A stretch of DNA of 64,000 nt, taken from the NCBI RefSeq assembly GCF_013009075.1, contig NZ_CP053108.1, positions 1,922,001 to 1,986,000 of the forward strand, in the 5' to 3' direction. The stretch comes from Halomonas sp. TA22. GTDB lineage: Bacteria; Pseudomonadota; Gammaproteobacteria; Pseudomonadales; Halomonadaceae. A model generated the notes under the pieces. The model saw only the letters and a list, made by a program, of their open reading frames with translations, made no database searches and was not told the DNA's origin. This document shows, in pieces, positions 56,605-64,000 of the stretch. A program made the position numbers and the translations under genes. Position 1 is the first letter of the stretch. Every line of letters begins with the position of its first letter.

Positions 56605-58026
56605 TTATCGCTCGAAGAGATAGCGCTGCACGTTGTCGTAGCAGACCGCGCGCACCAGGTGGCCGATACGGTCAGGATCGTTCGGCAGCTCACCGCGCTG
56701 CATCATCTCGCCGAGCATCTGGCAGAAGATGCGACGGAAGTAGTCATGGCGAGAGAACGACAGCAGGCTGCGCGAATCGGTGAGCATGCCGACGAAGTGA
56801 CGCAGCAGGCCGAACTGCATCTGGGTGGTGAGTTGGCGCTCCATGCCATCGCGCTGGTCGTTGAACCACCAGGCGGCGCCGAACTGCATCTTGCCGGGGA
56901 TGCCATCGCCCTGAAACGACCCGACCAGGCTTGCCAGCATCTCGTTGTCGCGGGGATTGAGGTTGTAGACCACGGTACGCGGTAGCGCCCGGTCACGATC
57001 AAGGGCATCGAAGATGGCCGCCAGTGGTTCGGCGTAGGTGACATCGCCAATCGCATCGAAGCCGGCGTTGGGGCCGATCTCGGCAAGCCTGCGCTGGCTG
57101 AGGCTGCGCAACGCCCCTAGGTGAAGCTGCATGACCCAGCCACGCCTGGCATATTCGCGACCCAGCCAGAGCAGCACGGCCGTGGTGAAACCGGCACTCT
57201 CCTCGGCCGTCAGCGCTTTCCCCTGGCGACGGCGGTCGAGAATAAGATCGAGCACGGCCGTTGCAGGTGGCGTCACGAAGACCGGTTTCTCCAGACTATG
57301 GTCCGACAGGCAGCAACCGTTCTCGGCGAAAAAGTCGAGGCGTTGATGAAGCGCTGCGAGCAGATCATCGAAACGCCGTATCGATACCCCACTCGCCGCC
57401 TCCAGCTCACCGAGATAACCGTCGAAACCGGGCTCTCCGATCTTGAGCACGGCATCGGCACGAAACGCCGGCAGCAGGGTGGGACCGGCACCGCTCTGGG
57501 CATGGCGGCGATGCTCGTCGAGAGTGTCGATCGGGTCGTCGGTGGTGCATACCGTGCGCACATTGAAGCGCTCGAGAATACCCTGGGCACGCAGTTGCGG
57601 CGTGGCCAGGCGTTCACGGGAAGCCGACCAAATCTCCTCGGCCGTGGCGGGCGAGAGCAGCGTGTTCTCGATACCCAGCGGGTGGCGCAGCTCCATGTGC
57701 GTCCAGTGGTAGAGCGGGTTGCCGAGGCAGTCCGGCACCGTCTCGGCCCAGGCCTGGAAGCGTTCGCGATCTCCCACATCACCGGTGATGCGCCGCTCGT
57801 CGATACCCGCGCAGCGCATTGCCCGCCACTTGTAATGGTCGCCCTTGAGCCACAGTTCGGTAAGGTTGTCGAACTGCAGGTTGTCGGCGATCTCGGTCGG
57901 GCTCAGGTGCGAGTGGTAATCGCAGATCGGCATGTCGGCGGCATGCTCATGGTAGAGCCGACGGGCGGCATCGTTTTCGAGCAGAAAGTCCGGCCCCATG
58001 AAATCGATCTTGTCGTTGAAGGTCAT
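56605..58026 (-). CDS. uxaC: Uronate isomerase
   Basis: A 473-residue amidohydrolase-fold isomerase converting D-glucuronate to D-fructuronate and D-galacturonate to D-tagaturonate. The N-terminal metal site is DYHSHLSPTEIA, and TDDPIDTLDEHRR and LTDSRSLLSFSRHDYFRR are family blocks. E. coli UxaC has 470 residues. It sits between TRAP system 2 and manD, supplying fructuronate to UxuB. Confidence 0.95.
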   Translation of the reverse strand: MTFNDKIDFMGPDFLLENDAARRLYHEHAADMPICDYHSHLSPTEIADNLQFDNLTELWLKGDHYKWRAMRCAGIDERRITGDVGDRERFQAWAETVPDCLGNPLYHWTHMELRHPLGIENTLLSPATAEEIWSASRERLATPQLRAQGILERFNVRTVCTTDDPIDTLDEHRRHAQSGAGPTLLPAFRADAVLKIGEPGFDGYLGELEAASGVSIRRFDDLLAALHQRLDFFAENGCCLSDHSLEKPVFVTPPATAVLDLILDRRRQGKALTAEESAGFTTAVLLWLGREYARRGWVMQLHLGALRSLSQRRLAEIGPNAGFDAIGDVTYAEPLAAIFDALDRDRALPRTVVYNLNPRDNEMLASLVGSFQGDGIPGKMQFGAAWWFNDQRDGMERQLTTQMQFGLLRHFVGMLTDSRSLLSFSRHDYFRRIFCQMLGEMMQRGELPNDPDRIGHLVRAVCYDNVQRYLFER

Positions 58027-58065
58027 GACGCGCTCCGTCGTTGTCGAGACGTGTTGATGCGATGC

Positions 58066-59355
58066 TCAACCCATCAGCAGATTGGGTAGGAACAGCACGA
58101 TGTCGGGGAAGAAGATGATGCCGAGCACCACCATGAAGACCGCCAGGGCAAACGGCAGCAACTCCCGGCTGTAGTCGATGAAGGAGCAGCGCAGGATGCC
58201 GCACACGGTGTACATCGAGATGCCCACCGGGGGTGTCATGCCCCCAAAGGTCACCAACGTCATCATCAAAAGGCCAAAGTGCACCGGATCGATGCCCGCG
58301 GCCTTGATGACGGGTACCAGGATCGGCGTGAGGAGCATCACTACCACGGTCGCCTCCAGCAGCATGCCGAGCAGAACGAGCAGGACGGCAAGTGTCAGCA
58401 ACAAGGTCGCCTGGCTGGAAAACACGCCAAGGGTGAGTTCGGCGATCGTCTGCGGCACTCGCTCGAAGGAGACCACATACCCGATGATCCCCGAGAACAT
58501 GATGATCAACATGATCATGCCGATATCGCGCACGCTGGCGTGCATCGCCTCGAGGATCTCCTTCACCCCCATCTCGCGATGGATCAGGCAGCCCACTACC
58601 AGTGCATAGGCGACCGCGAAGGCACCAGCTTCCGAGGGCGTGAAAAGGCCATAGCGAATGCCCACCAGCAGCCATACCGGGAACAGCAGTGCCCATACGC
58701 TGCTGCGAGCGGCCTTGAGCACCTCGCGCCCAGAAGGAAGCCCCTCCTGCACCGGGGCATAACCACGCCGTCTGGCCACGAAATAGGTGGTGATCATCAA
58801 GGCCACCATCAGCAGCACGCCAGGCACCACGCCGGCGATGAAGAGCCGCCCGATGGAGACCTCGCCGAGGTAGCCATAGAGAATCAATCCAATGCTCGGG
58901 GGAATGGTGGCGGTGATGAGGCCGCCGATGGAGAGCACGGCACCGGTGAACCCCGGGCTGTAGCCCTGCTTGATCATGCCCTGCCCCAGCACGCGTGACT
59001 GCATGGCGGCATCCGCCACCGCCGAGCCGGACACTCCCCCCATCAAGGTGCTCAGTACCAGGCTGGCCTGGGCCAGGCCACCGCTCATCCAGCCGGCCAG
59101 CAGTGTAGAAAGGCGCATCAGGCGAGGCGTGATACCACTGGCATTCATCAGGTGGCCAATGAAAATGAATAGCGGCACCGCCAACAGTGGGAACGACTGC
59201 GTCGCGGAGACGATGCGCTGCGGGCCGATATTGACAGGCAGGAATGTCTCGGGGAGGAAAAAGTAGGTAAAGCCAGCAATGCCGATCGCAAAGGCGACAG
59301 GCATGCCGATGGCCATCAGCAAAAGGCCCAGGCCAAGCAACAGCGCAGCCGTCAT
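58066..59355 (-). CDS. TRAP transporter large permease, DctM family (system 2)
   Basis: A 429-residue inner-membrane protein with about twelve segments. Family blocks STLMGGVSGSAVADAAMQSR and TATIPPSIGLILYGYLGEVS are present, and the C-terminus LFLPNLLMG matches that of system 1. The start overlaps the small-subunit stop (ATGA). It is clearly a divergent homologue of the product of 51353-52633, so the locus has two TRAP systems with different ligands. Confidence 0.92.
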   Translation of the reverse strand: MTAALLLGLGLLLMAIGMPVAFAIGIAGFTYFFLPETFLPVNIGPQRIVSATQSFPLLAVPLFIFIGHLMNASGITPRLMRLSTLLAGWMSGGLAQASLVLSTLMGGVSGSAVADAAMQSRVLGQGMIKQGYSPGFTGAVLSIGGLITATIPPSIGLILYGYLGEVSIGRLFIAGVVPGVLLMVALMITTYFVARRRGYAPVQEGLPSGREVLKAARSSVWALLFPVWLLVGIRYGLFTPSEAGAFAVAYALVVGCLIHREMGVKEILEAMHASVRDIGMIMLIIMFSGIIGYVVSFERVPQTIAELTLGVFSSQATLLLTLAVLLVLLGMLLEATVVVMLLTPILVPVIKAAGIDPVHFGLLMMTLVTFGGMTPPVGISMYTVCGILRCSFIDYSRELLPFALAVFMVVLGIIFFPDIVLFLPNLLMG

Positions 59356-59843
59356 AGCGTCTTCTCCACAATCTCGTCATCCGAGACCAGACTGCGGATG
59401 ATCCCCTTGCTGGCGACACGACGCAGCAGAGAGACGATCATCAACGCCGCGCCCACCGGCAACGCTAGCGTGATATAGCCATAACTCAGCCCGGCCACTC
59501 CCATCGGGCGCTGCCAGTTGGAGAGCGCCAACGGCAGGCCGTGCCACACAAGCAGTGACAAGAAAGCCAGCATCATCAATAGACAAAGGCTCGTGACGAT
59601 GCGCTGAAGCGTCAACGGCACGCGCACGATCAGGGCATCGATACGGACTTGCCCACCGCGGCGTAGCGTGATGTCCGCGCCCAATACTGCCGTCCAGATG
59701 AACAGGAACTGGGCCAGTTCAGCACCACCGGCGAAGGGCTGCCCTATTGCACGCATCGTCGAGCTAGTCAGCATGGTGAGTGAGGTGCAACCAAGCAGCA
59801 GGATGGCAAGTCCCTCCTCGAATCGATCGTACCAATGCCACAT
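59352..59843 (-). CDS. TRAP transporter small permease, DctQ family (system 2)
   Basis: A 163-residue protein of four membrane helices. GGAELAQFLFIWTAVLGAD and LRRGGQVRIDALIVR are DctQ motifs. ATG 59843 with GAGGAT upstream gives the usual length; GTG 59888 is an alternative that adds 15 residues. Overlaps the large subunit by four bases. Confidence 0.88.
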   Translation of the reverse strand: MWHWYDRFEEGLAILLLGCTSLTMLTSSTMRAIGQPFAGGAELAQFLFIWTAVLGADITLRRGGQVRIDALIVRVPLTLQRIVTSLCLLMMLAFLSLLVWHGLPLALSNWQRPMGVAGLSYGYITLALPVGAALMIVSLLRRVASKGIIRSLVSDDEIVEKTL

Positions 59844-59900
59844 AAGGGGATCCTCGAACCACCGGTTCGTCTGACTGAAGGAAAGCACGCACTATCGAGC

Positions 59901-59931
59901 AAGCTGCCTACCGCATAACGGCAGGCTGCTT
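59901..59931 (-). terminator. Intra-operon hairpin between TRAP system 2 binding protein and permeases
   Basis: Read on the minus strand, AAGCAGCCTGCCG pairs with CGGTAGGCAGCTT around a TTATG loop: thirteen positions with one A-A mismatch and one G-U. It begins five bases after the binding-protein stop, the same position as the hairpin in TRAP system 1. Confidence 0.55.
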
Positions 59932-59935
59932 GGTG

Positions 59936-60898
59936 CTAGTCGTCAGTGGAGAGCAGCTGTTCCCGGTATTCGTCATATCCCAGCGACTCGTAGACGCCGG
60001 CAACGCGTTCCCGGAACAGTTCGATATCGACGTCGGTGAAGGTCACGCCCGCCTCCTCCATCCTTTCACGCACTGCATCCTGCGCATCCGCAGTGGCCTG
60101 GCTAGCCTCGTCGCCAGCCTTCTGCAGCTCTTCGTCGAGAATGGTGCGCAACTCTTCCGGCAGCGACTGGTACCAGCGATCCGAGGTGGCGATGCCTGTC
60201 ATCAAGTGGATGTGCCGGGTCAAGGCGATATGGCTGATGACCTCATGCAGGTTCTGTCCTTCGGCCGCCGTCAATTGCGCCTCGGCCCCATCGATCGAGC
60301 CCAGCTGCAACGCCGGATAGACTTCCGACCAAGGCAGCGGCGCGGGTGTGGCGCCCATCGCCTCGATGGTCCTGAGCCATACCGGGGAGTTGATGGTGCG
60401 CACGCGTATGCCGCGCAGATCCTCGGGCGTTTCGACCGGGCGGTTGGTCAACATCTGCCGCGAGCCCTGGAACCAGTTGTAGTTTAAAAGTCGCAGGCCA
60501 CTATTGTCGGCCAGGCTATCGACCCACTGGTGGTAGAGGTCGGATGAGGTGATCCGAGCATAGTCGGTATGCTCTTCCACCAGGTAAGGGGCGCTGAGGA
60601 TCCCTAGCTCCGTCTGGTATTCGGATAACCGGCCAGCATCGATCAGGATCGCAATATTGGCACCACTACGGATCTGCTCTACCACATCCTCATCGGAACC
60701 GAGTTGACTGTTGGGAAAGACATTGACCATCAATTCGCCCTCCGAGCGCTCTTCTATCGCTTGGCTGGCTCTCTCCATTGCCTGGACGATGGGGTCCTGC
60801 GAGCTAAGCGCCGAGGAGAGATTTAACCGGTAATTGGCGCTGGCAACACTGCTTGCTAGCGCCAAGGCAATGGCCGGTAGGATCAGTCTTGTTTTCAT
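59936..60898 (-). CDS. TRAP transporter substrate-binding protein, DctP family (system 2)
   Basis: A 320-residue periplasmic protein. The signal peptide ends near residue 21 (LALASSVASA), then NYRLNLSSALSSQDPIVQAM. The family arginine is in DLRGIRVRTINSPVWL. It differs strongly from the system 1 binding protein. It is the first transport gene after gntR, so it is probably the most strongly expressed. Ligand probably a uronate or aldonate. Confidence 0.9.
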   Translation of the reverse strand: MKTRLILPAIALALASSVASANYRLNLSSALSSQDPIVQAMERASQAIEERSEGELMVNVFPNSQLGSDEDVVEQIRSGANIAILIDAGRLSEYQTELGILSAPYLVEEHTDYARITSSDLYHQWVDSLADNSGLRLLNYNWFQGSRQMLTNRPVETPEDLRGIRVRTINSPVWLRTIEAMGATPAPLPWSEVYPALQLGSIDGAEAQLTAAEGQNLHEVISHIALTRHIHLMTGIATSDRWYQSLPEELRTILDEELQKAGDEASQATADAQDAVRERMEEAGVTFTDVDIELFRERVAGVYESLGYDEYREQLLSTDD

Positions 60899-60955
60899 CT
60901 CGATATCTCCTGGCGTATCTCTTGTGTTATTGGAAAGGAGCCATGTTTCCTTGCA

Positions 60956-61696
60956 TCAAACGACTTTTTCTATCTTGTGCGCTGCCATGGCAGCGGGGAT
61001 CTCGAACATCTCCGGAAAGCGGTTCATCAAATTGGGCAGCGATTGCAATATCTCCCGCTGATGAATACGCATGATCTCTTCGGCGGCACCTTCATCGCGT
61101 CGCGCCACGCACTCCACGATTTTTTCATGCTGATCGATCAACTTGCCGATCGGCGTACTGTCAGGAATGCTCAGGTAGCGCACTCGATCCAGCTGTGCCT
61201 TGACCTCCTCGGTGACCTTCCAGGCAGTCTGCTGCGCTACGCCCAACGACAGCGTTCTATGGAACGTCTCGTCCAGCAGAAAGAAGCGATCATAATCGTG
61301 CGGGTCGATGCAGCGGCGCTGACGTTCGACTAGCTCGTAAAGTTCGTTTACCACTTGCGCGGATATCCCCCGCGAGGCAGCTTCTCTTGCCACTGCCACC
61401 TCGATCGCCTCGCGCACGAAGCGCGCTTCGAGCACCGCTTGATGGGAGATCTTCACCACATAGGTGCCGCGTTGAGGGCGCACCTCCACCAGCCCCGCTT
61501 CGGAAAGACGAATGAACGCCTCACGCACCGGCTGCCGGCTGACCGCGAAGGTATCGGCGACCTCCTTTTCGGAGAGCGCTTGCCCTGGTGCCAGCACCAT
61601 ATGAATGATCGACTGCCGTAGCACTTGATGGAGCCGCTGGCGCACCGACCCTTCGTCAGGTGTCTCCTGCCATAGCGCTTGCAGGGTGGTGTTCAT
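60956..61696 (-). CDS. GntR-family regulator, FCD (FadR) type
   Basis: A 246-residue repressor. The N-terminal winged helix contains LSEKEVADTFAVSRQPVREA, and the C-terminal FCD helical domain begins around ARFVREAIEVAVAREAA, with metal-site histidines in LDETFHRTLSLG and DQHEKIVECV. UxuR/ExuR belong to this class. ATG 61696 follows GAGGAG; longer versions are not supported. It is the first gene of the 13-gene minus-strand run and so probably autoregulates and controls it, with fructuronate or a related acid as inducer. Confidence 0.9.
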   Translation of the reverse strand: MNTTLQALWQETPDEGSVRQRLHQVLRQSIIHMVLAPGQALSEKEVADTFAVSRQPVREAFIRLSEAGLVEVRPQRGTYVVKISHQAVLEARFVREAIEVAVAREAASRGISAQVVNELYELVERQRRCIDPHDYDRFFLLDETFHRTLSLGVAQQTAWKVTEEVKAQLDRVRYLSIPDSTPIGKLIDQHEKIVECVARRDEGAAEEIMRIHQREILQSLPNLMNRFPEMFEIPAAMAAHKIEKVV

Positions 61697-61749
61697 GACG
61701 CTCCTCGCTGCGTTATTAAGGCGGCGCGGTCGCGCCGACCTGATATGAC

Positions 61750-61765
61750 TAGTATGGTAGTATGG
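61750..61765. repeat. Tandem direct repeat TAGTATGG x2, candidate GntR operator
   Basis: Two perfect contiguous copies of TAGTATGG lie 54 bases before the gntR start and overlap the proposed minus-10. A repressor bound here would block the operon. A separate inverted repeat AGACC-TT-GGTCT lies about 25 bases further upstream. Confidence 0.35.
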
Positions 61766-61779
61766 CGACGTAAGTGACA
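61751..61779 (-). promoter_or_regulatory. Candidate promoter of the gntR-uxu operon
   Basis: On the minus strand TGTCAC (61779-61774) and CATACT (61756-61751) are spaced by 17 bases, a fair sigma-70 pattern. Transcription would start near 61744, giving a leader of about 48 bases before gntR. Confidence 0.35.
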
Positions 61780-61947
61780 GCCATTGCATATAAGACCTTG
61801 GTCTACAAGAAAAATGTGTTCGAGCGATGTCTGGAAGTTAACGAACAGTGTTCAAAGAATTGGGAAATGGTGTTCAATAATGGGCGAGGCTGGCCGATAT
61901 CTGTAACACTGAGATCATAAACCCTGACATGAACACGAGGTTTGGCG

Positions 61948-62625
61948 ATGGCCATACCGCGCTGCCTACTCTTCGACTGCGACGGCACCCTGGTCGACAG
62001 CGAACCCTTGCTTGCTGCCGAAATGGCGGTGAGCCTGAATGAGGTTGGCCTGCCCTTCTCGCCTAGCGATTACATGGGAGAATTTCGCGGGGCGCGATTC
62101 AAGCATATCGTTGCTGAGCTACAACGCCGCCACGGCTCCATCGACGAGGCGCTGCTCAAGGTGCATGAGCAGGAGATGCGCCAGAAGCTGGCCCAACGCT
62201 TGGAGAGCGAACTGCAGCCCCTACCCGGCGTGCGAGAAGCGCTCGATGCCTTGGTCCATTATCCTCGTGGCGTCGTCTCCAACGGTCCCGAAAAGAAGAT
62301 CCGTACCGGCCTGTCCGTCACCGGACTGCTCGACGATTTCGGTGACAACCTGTTCAGCGGCTATACCGCCAACTGCTGGAAGCCCGACCCCCGCCTCTAT
62401 CTTTATGCCGCCCGTGCGATGGGCTATCACCCCAGTGAGTGCGTGGCCATCGATGACGCCCTGGTCGGTGTCAAGGCGGCCCTCGCGGCGGGCATGACGG
62501 TGATCCATCTCAACCGCTTTCCCGATGTCGAGGAGACGCCGGAGGGCGCCATCACCATCAGCAACATGTATCAGCTACCCACCGTTGTCGGCCACATGGT
62601 ACTGGGCGAAGCGCTGGCCAACTGA
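61948..62625 (+). CDS. HAD-superfamily phosphatase (YieH/Gph-like)
   Basis: A 225-residue haloacid-dehalogenase phosphatase. Motif 1 LLFDCDGTLVDSE carries nucleophile D10 and acid D12; motif 2 is GVVSNGP, motif 3 NCWKPDPRLY and motif 4 AIDDALVGVKAA. An alpha-helical cap lies between motifs 1 and 2 (about 20-85). ATG 61948 follows GAGG. YieH of E. coli, a phosphogluconate phosphatase, is a close type, which would suit the sugar-acid operon it is divergent from; substrate still unproven. Confidence 0.87.
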   Translation: MAIPRCLLFDCDGTLVDSEPLLAAEMAVSLNEVGLPFSPSDYMGEFRGARFKHIVAELQRRHGSIDEALLKVHEQEMRQKLAQRLESELQPLPGVREALDALVHYPRGVVSNGPEKKIRTGLSVTGLLDDFGDNLFSGYTANCWKPDPRLYLYAARAMGYHPSECVAIDDALVGVKAALAAGMTVIHLNRFPDVEETPEGAITISNMYQLPTVVGHMVLGEALAN

Positions 62626-62705
62626 GCCGATGGCGAGTGCGATGACGTGCGCCTCACTTACTGGGTATCATGGCGGCGTGATTTACCGGTAATCAGGAGC
62701 TCCCC

Positions 62706-63080
62706 ATGGCCTCACTGCACGACCAGCTTCGTGGCCTCGTCTACTCCACCGAACATGGCCAGACCTGTCCCGCGTGCCGCCAACCCATCGATGGCTGCCA
62801 ATGTGCCGAGCAGGCCGAGCAGCAGCGTTTGGCAGCGCTGGACGGCATCGTACGCATTCGTCGTGAAATCAGCGGCCGCAAGGGCAAGGGAGTGACGACC
62901 ATCGAGGGGATTGCCCTGCCGAACGCCGAGCTCAAGGCGCTGGCCAAGGAGCTCAAGAAGCGCTGCGGTACCGGAGGCGCCGTCAAGGAGGGGGTGATCG
63001 AAATTCAGGGCGACCATCGGGAGACGCTCAAGACGGATCTCGCCAATCGCGGCTACACCGTCAAACTGGCCGGTGGCTGA
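62706..63080 (+). CDS. yciH: SUI1/eIF1-family translation factor YciH
   Basis: A 124-residue protein. It has an N-terminal CPACRQPIDGCQC cluster, probably a zinc knuckle, and the SUI1 fold in the second half: KGKGVTTIEGI, then CGTGGAVKEGVIEIQGDHR. Known homologues act in start-site fidelity or inhibit translation under stress. ATG 62706 follows AGGAG. Followed after 12 bases by a lipoprotein gene, likely the same transcript. Confidence 0.92.
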   Translation: MASLHDQLRGLVYSTEHGQTCPACRQPIDGCQCAEQAEQQRLAALDGIVRIRREISGRKGKGVTTIEGIALPNAELKALAKELKKRCGTGGAVKEGVIEIQGDHRETLKTDLANRGYTVKLAGG

Positions 63081-63092
63081 CAGGAGCACACC

Positions 63093-63509
63093 ATGAGACG
63101 ACTCGATAGACGATTGACCTTCGCCACGCTGGCCGGAGTGTTGTTGCTTGCGCTGAGCGCCTGTGCCGGCCGTCCGGAACTGGAGGAGCTGCATGCGCGA
63201 GTGGTGCCCAGCGCTCCTCTGGAGATCGGCAGCGATGCCGAACTCAGGGTGAGCCTCGAAGGCCCGACGAACGGCCAGCGCCAGACCATCGCCGAGAGTC
63301 GCTACAGCCGCATCGGCAGCGGACCGATCGAGGTCGTACTGCGCTACGACGTCCGGGCACTGGCGTCATCGAGCGAGTACCTCCTGCGTGCCGAGTTGCG
63401 GGATGAAGGACGCATCACCCACGTCAATCGCGAGCCGGTCACGCTGACCGGCGCACAGGCGACCAGCTCGCGTATCTTCGAGATACCGCTCGAGCCCCGC
63501 CTTCCCTAG
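63093..63509 (+). CDS. YbaY/YscW-type lipoprotein
   Basis: A 138-residue lipoprotein. The signal peptide ends in the lipobox LSAC (Cys near residue 24), so it is lipidated and anchored in a membrane. The mature domain, with YDVRALASSSEYLLRAELRD, has the beta-sandwich pattern of the YbaY/YscW family (DUF-type, secretin pilot-like fold). Function unknown. The end overlaps the convergent sirtuin gene by four bases. Confidence 0.8.
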   Translation: MRRLDRRLTFATLAGVLLLALSACAGRPELEELHARVVPSAPLEIGSDAELRVSLEGPTNGQRQTIAESRYSRIGSGPIEVVLRYDVRALASSSEYLLRAELRDEGRITHVNREPVTLTGAQATSSRIFEIPLEPRLP

Positions 63510-64000
63510 CCGGCACTCAGCCCATCGGCCAGCGCCTCGAGCGTCGGGCCGATGGGGCACTCGACCTTGAGCTGGTAGAGCCCATCGGCGCGGGTGCGCC
63601 CCAGGTTGAGGCAAGCGATCGGCTGTCCTCGAGCGGCGGCCTCCCGGGCGAAGCGGTACCCCGAATAGACCATCAGCGACGACCCTACCACCAGCAGCGC
63701 ATCGGCGCTTGCCAGCGCCTCGCGAGCGGCCATGACCCGCGCCGCTGGCACGCTGTCACCAAAGAACACCACATCCGGTTTCCACACGCCCTGCCTGCAG
63801 CGGCGGCAGGGCGGTACGCAAAACGTCGAGAAGTCCGCCTCCAGTTCGGCATCGCCATCGGGTCCGACCGCCGCCGACAGGTCGCGCCATTGCGGATTCT
63901 CCGCTTCGAGCTCGAGATGCAGATCGTAGCGCATGCGCCGCGCATCGCAGCTCATGCAGCGAACGATCTCGGCACGCCCATGCAGGTCGATGACCCGCCG
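63506..64000 (-). CDS. NAD-dependent protein deacylase, SIR2/CobB family (N-terminus outside window)
   Basis: The last 165 residues of a sirtuin. The catalytic histidine is in [11 protein letters not shown]; the zinc cysteines are in CMSCD and, after about 40 residues, [25 protein letters not shown], then [15 protein letters not shown] and [17 protein letters not shown] complete the NAD-binding core. It removes acyl groups from lysines using NAD. The first roughly 120 residues, including the GAG-S-G-P nucleotide motif, lie beyond base 64000. Confidence 0.9.
   Translation of the reverse strand, partial: RRVIDLHGRAEIVRCMSCDARRMRYDLHLELEAENPQWRDLSAAVGPDGDAELEADFSTFCVPPCRRCRQGVWKPDVVFFGDSVPAARVMAAREALASADALLVVGSSLMVYSGYRFAREAAARGQPIACLNLGRTRADGLYQLKVECPIGPTLEALADGLSAG

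Overview
The window is a high-GC chromosomal segment from a gammaproteobacterium, most likely a halophilic Halomonadaceae (Halomonas/Chromohalobacter-like). The pointers are a hexuronate/L-gulonate locus with two TRAP transporters and an enolase-superfamily mannonate dehydratase, gammaproteobacterial ackA-pta, thiC behind a TPP riboswitch, and a complete deo operon. No rRNA, tRNA, CRISPR array, integrase or insertion sequence was recognised. Genes are dense and mostly in tight operons with ATGA/TGATG overlaps.

Layout. (1) 1-9.1 kb: organophosphorus-type uptake. A divergent Fbp-like binding protein plus dual-domain permease (minus strand; no ATPase in view) faces phnD-phnC-phnE and a complete Fbp-like ABC set (ATPase, binding protein, fused permease). 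A Pho-box-like element lies in the divergent promoter. (2) 9.2-15.9 kb: an inositol-monophosphatase-family enzyme, then a LacI-family regulator with a palindromic operator in front of it, leading a coupled ABC importer and a metallophosphodiesterase. I infer uptake and hydrolysis of a phosphodiester. (3) 16-24.3 kb: methylglyoxal synthase, dienelactone hydrolase, Crp/Fnr regulator, EamA exporter, enoyl-CoA hydratase, MFS transporter, methyltransferase, VOC protein, small membrane protein, LpxL-type acyltransferase. (4) 24.5-36.3 kb: TPP riboswitch-thiC, outer-membrane barrel, EamA, NIT-domain chemoreceptor, CsbD-like protein, ackA-pta, class V aminotransferase, phospholipid-type methyltransferase. 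(5) 36.3-44.1 kb: deoR divergent from tsx-like/nupC/deoC/deoA/deoB/deoD/cdd, with a CRP-like site and two DeoR-like operators between them. (6) 44.1-47.5 kb: an AT-rich accessory island holding an N-terminally truncated CdiA/filamentous-haemagglutinin-like toxin end, two paralogous small membrane proteins (candidate immunity proteins), and broken toxin-tail fragments. (7) 47.6-61.7 kb: one minus-strand run of 13 genes, gntR to uxuA, for hexuronate and L-gulonate catabolism. (8) 61.9-64 kb: HAD phosphatase, YciH/SUI1, YbaY-like lipoprotein, and the C-terminal part of a CobB-like sirtuin.

How it works together. Region 7 imports sugar acids with two TRAP systems; UxaC isomerises uronates, a zinc dehydrogenase feeds L-gulonate in, UxuB makes D-mannonate, and UxuA and/or ManD dehydrate it to 2-keto-3-deoxygluconate. 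Region 5 brings nucleosides through the outer and inner membranes and splits them to bases plus acetaldehyde and glyceraldehyde-3-phosphate. Regions 1-2 scavenge phosphorus compounds. Region 6 is the least-explained part and resembles a decaying contact-dependent inhibition toxin/immunity array.
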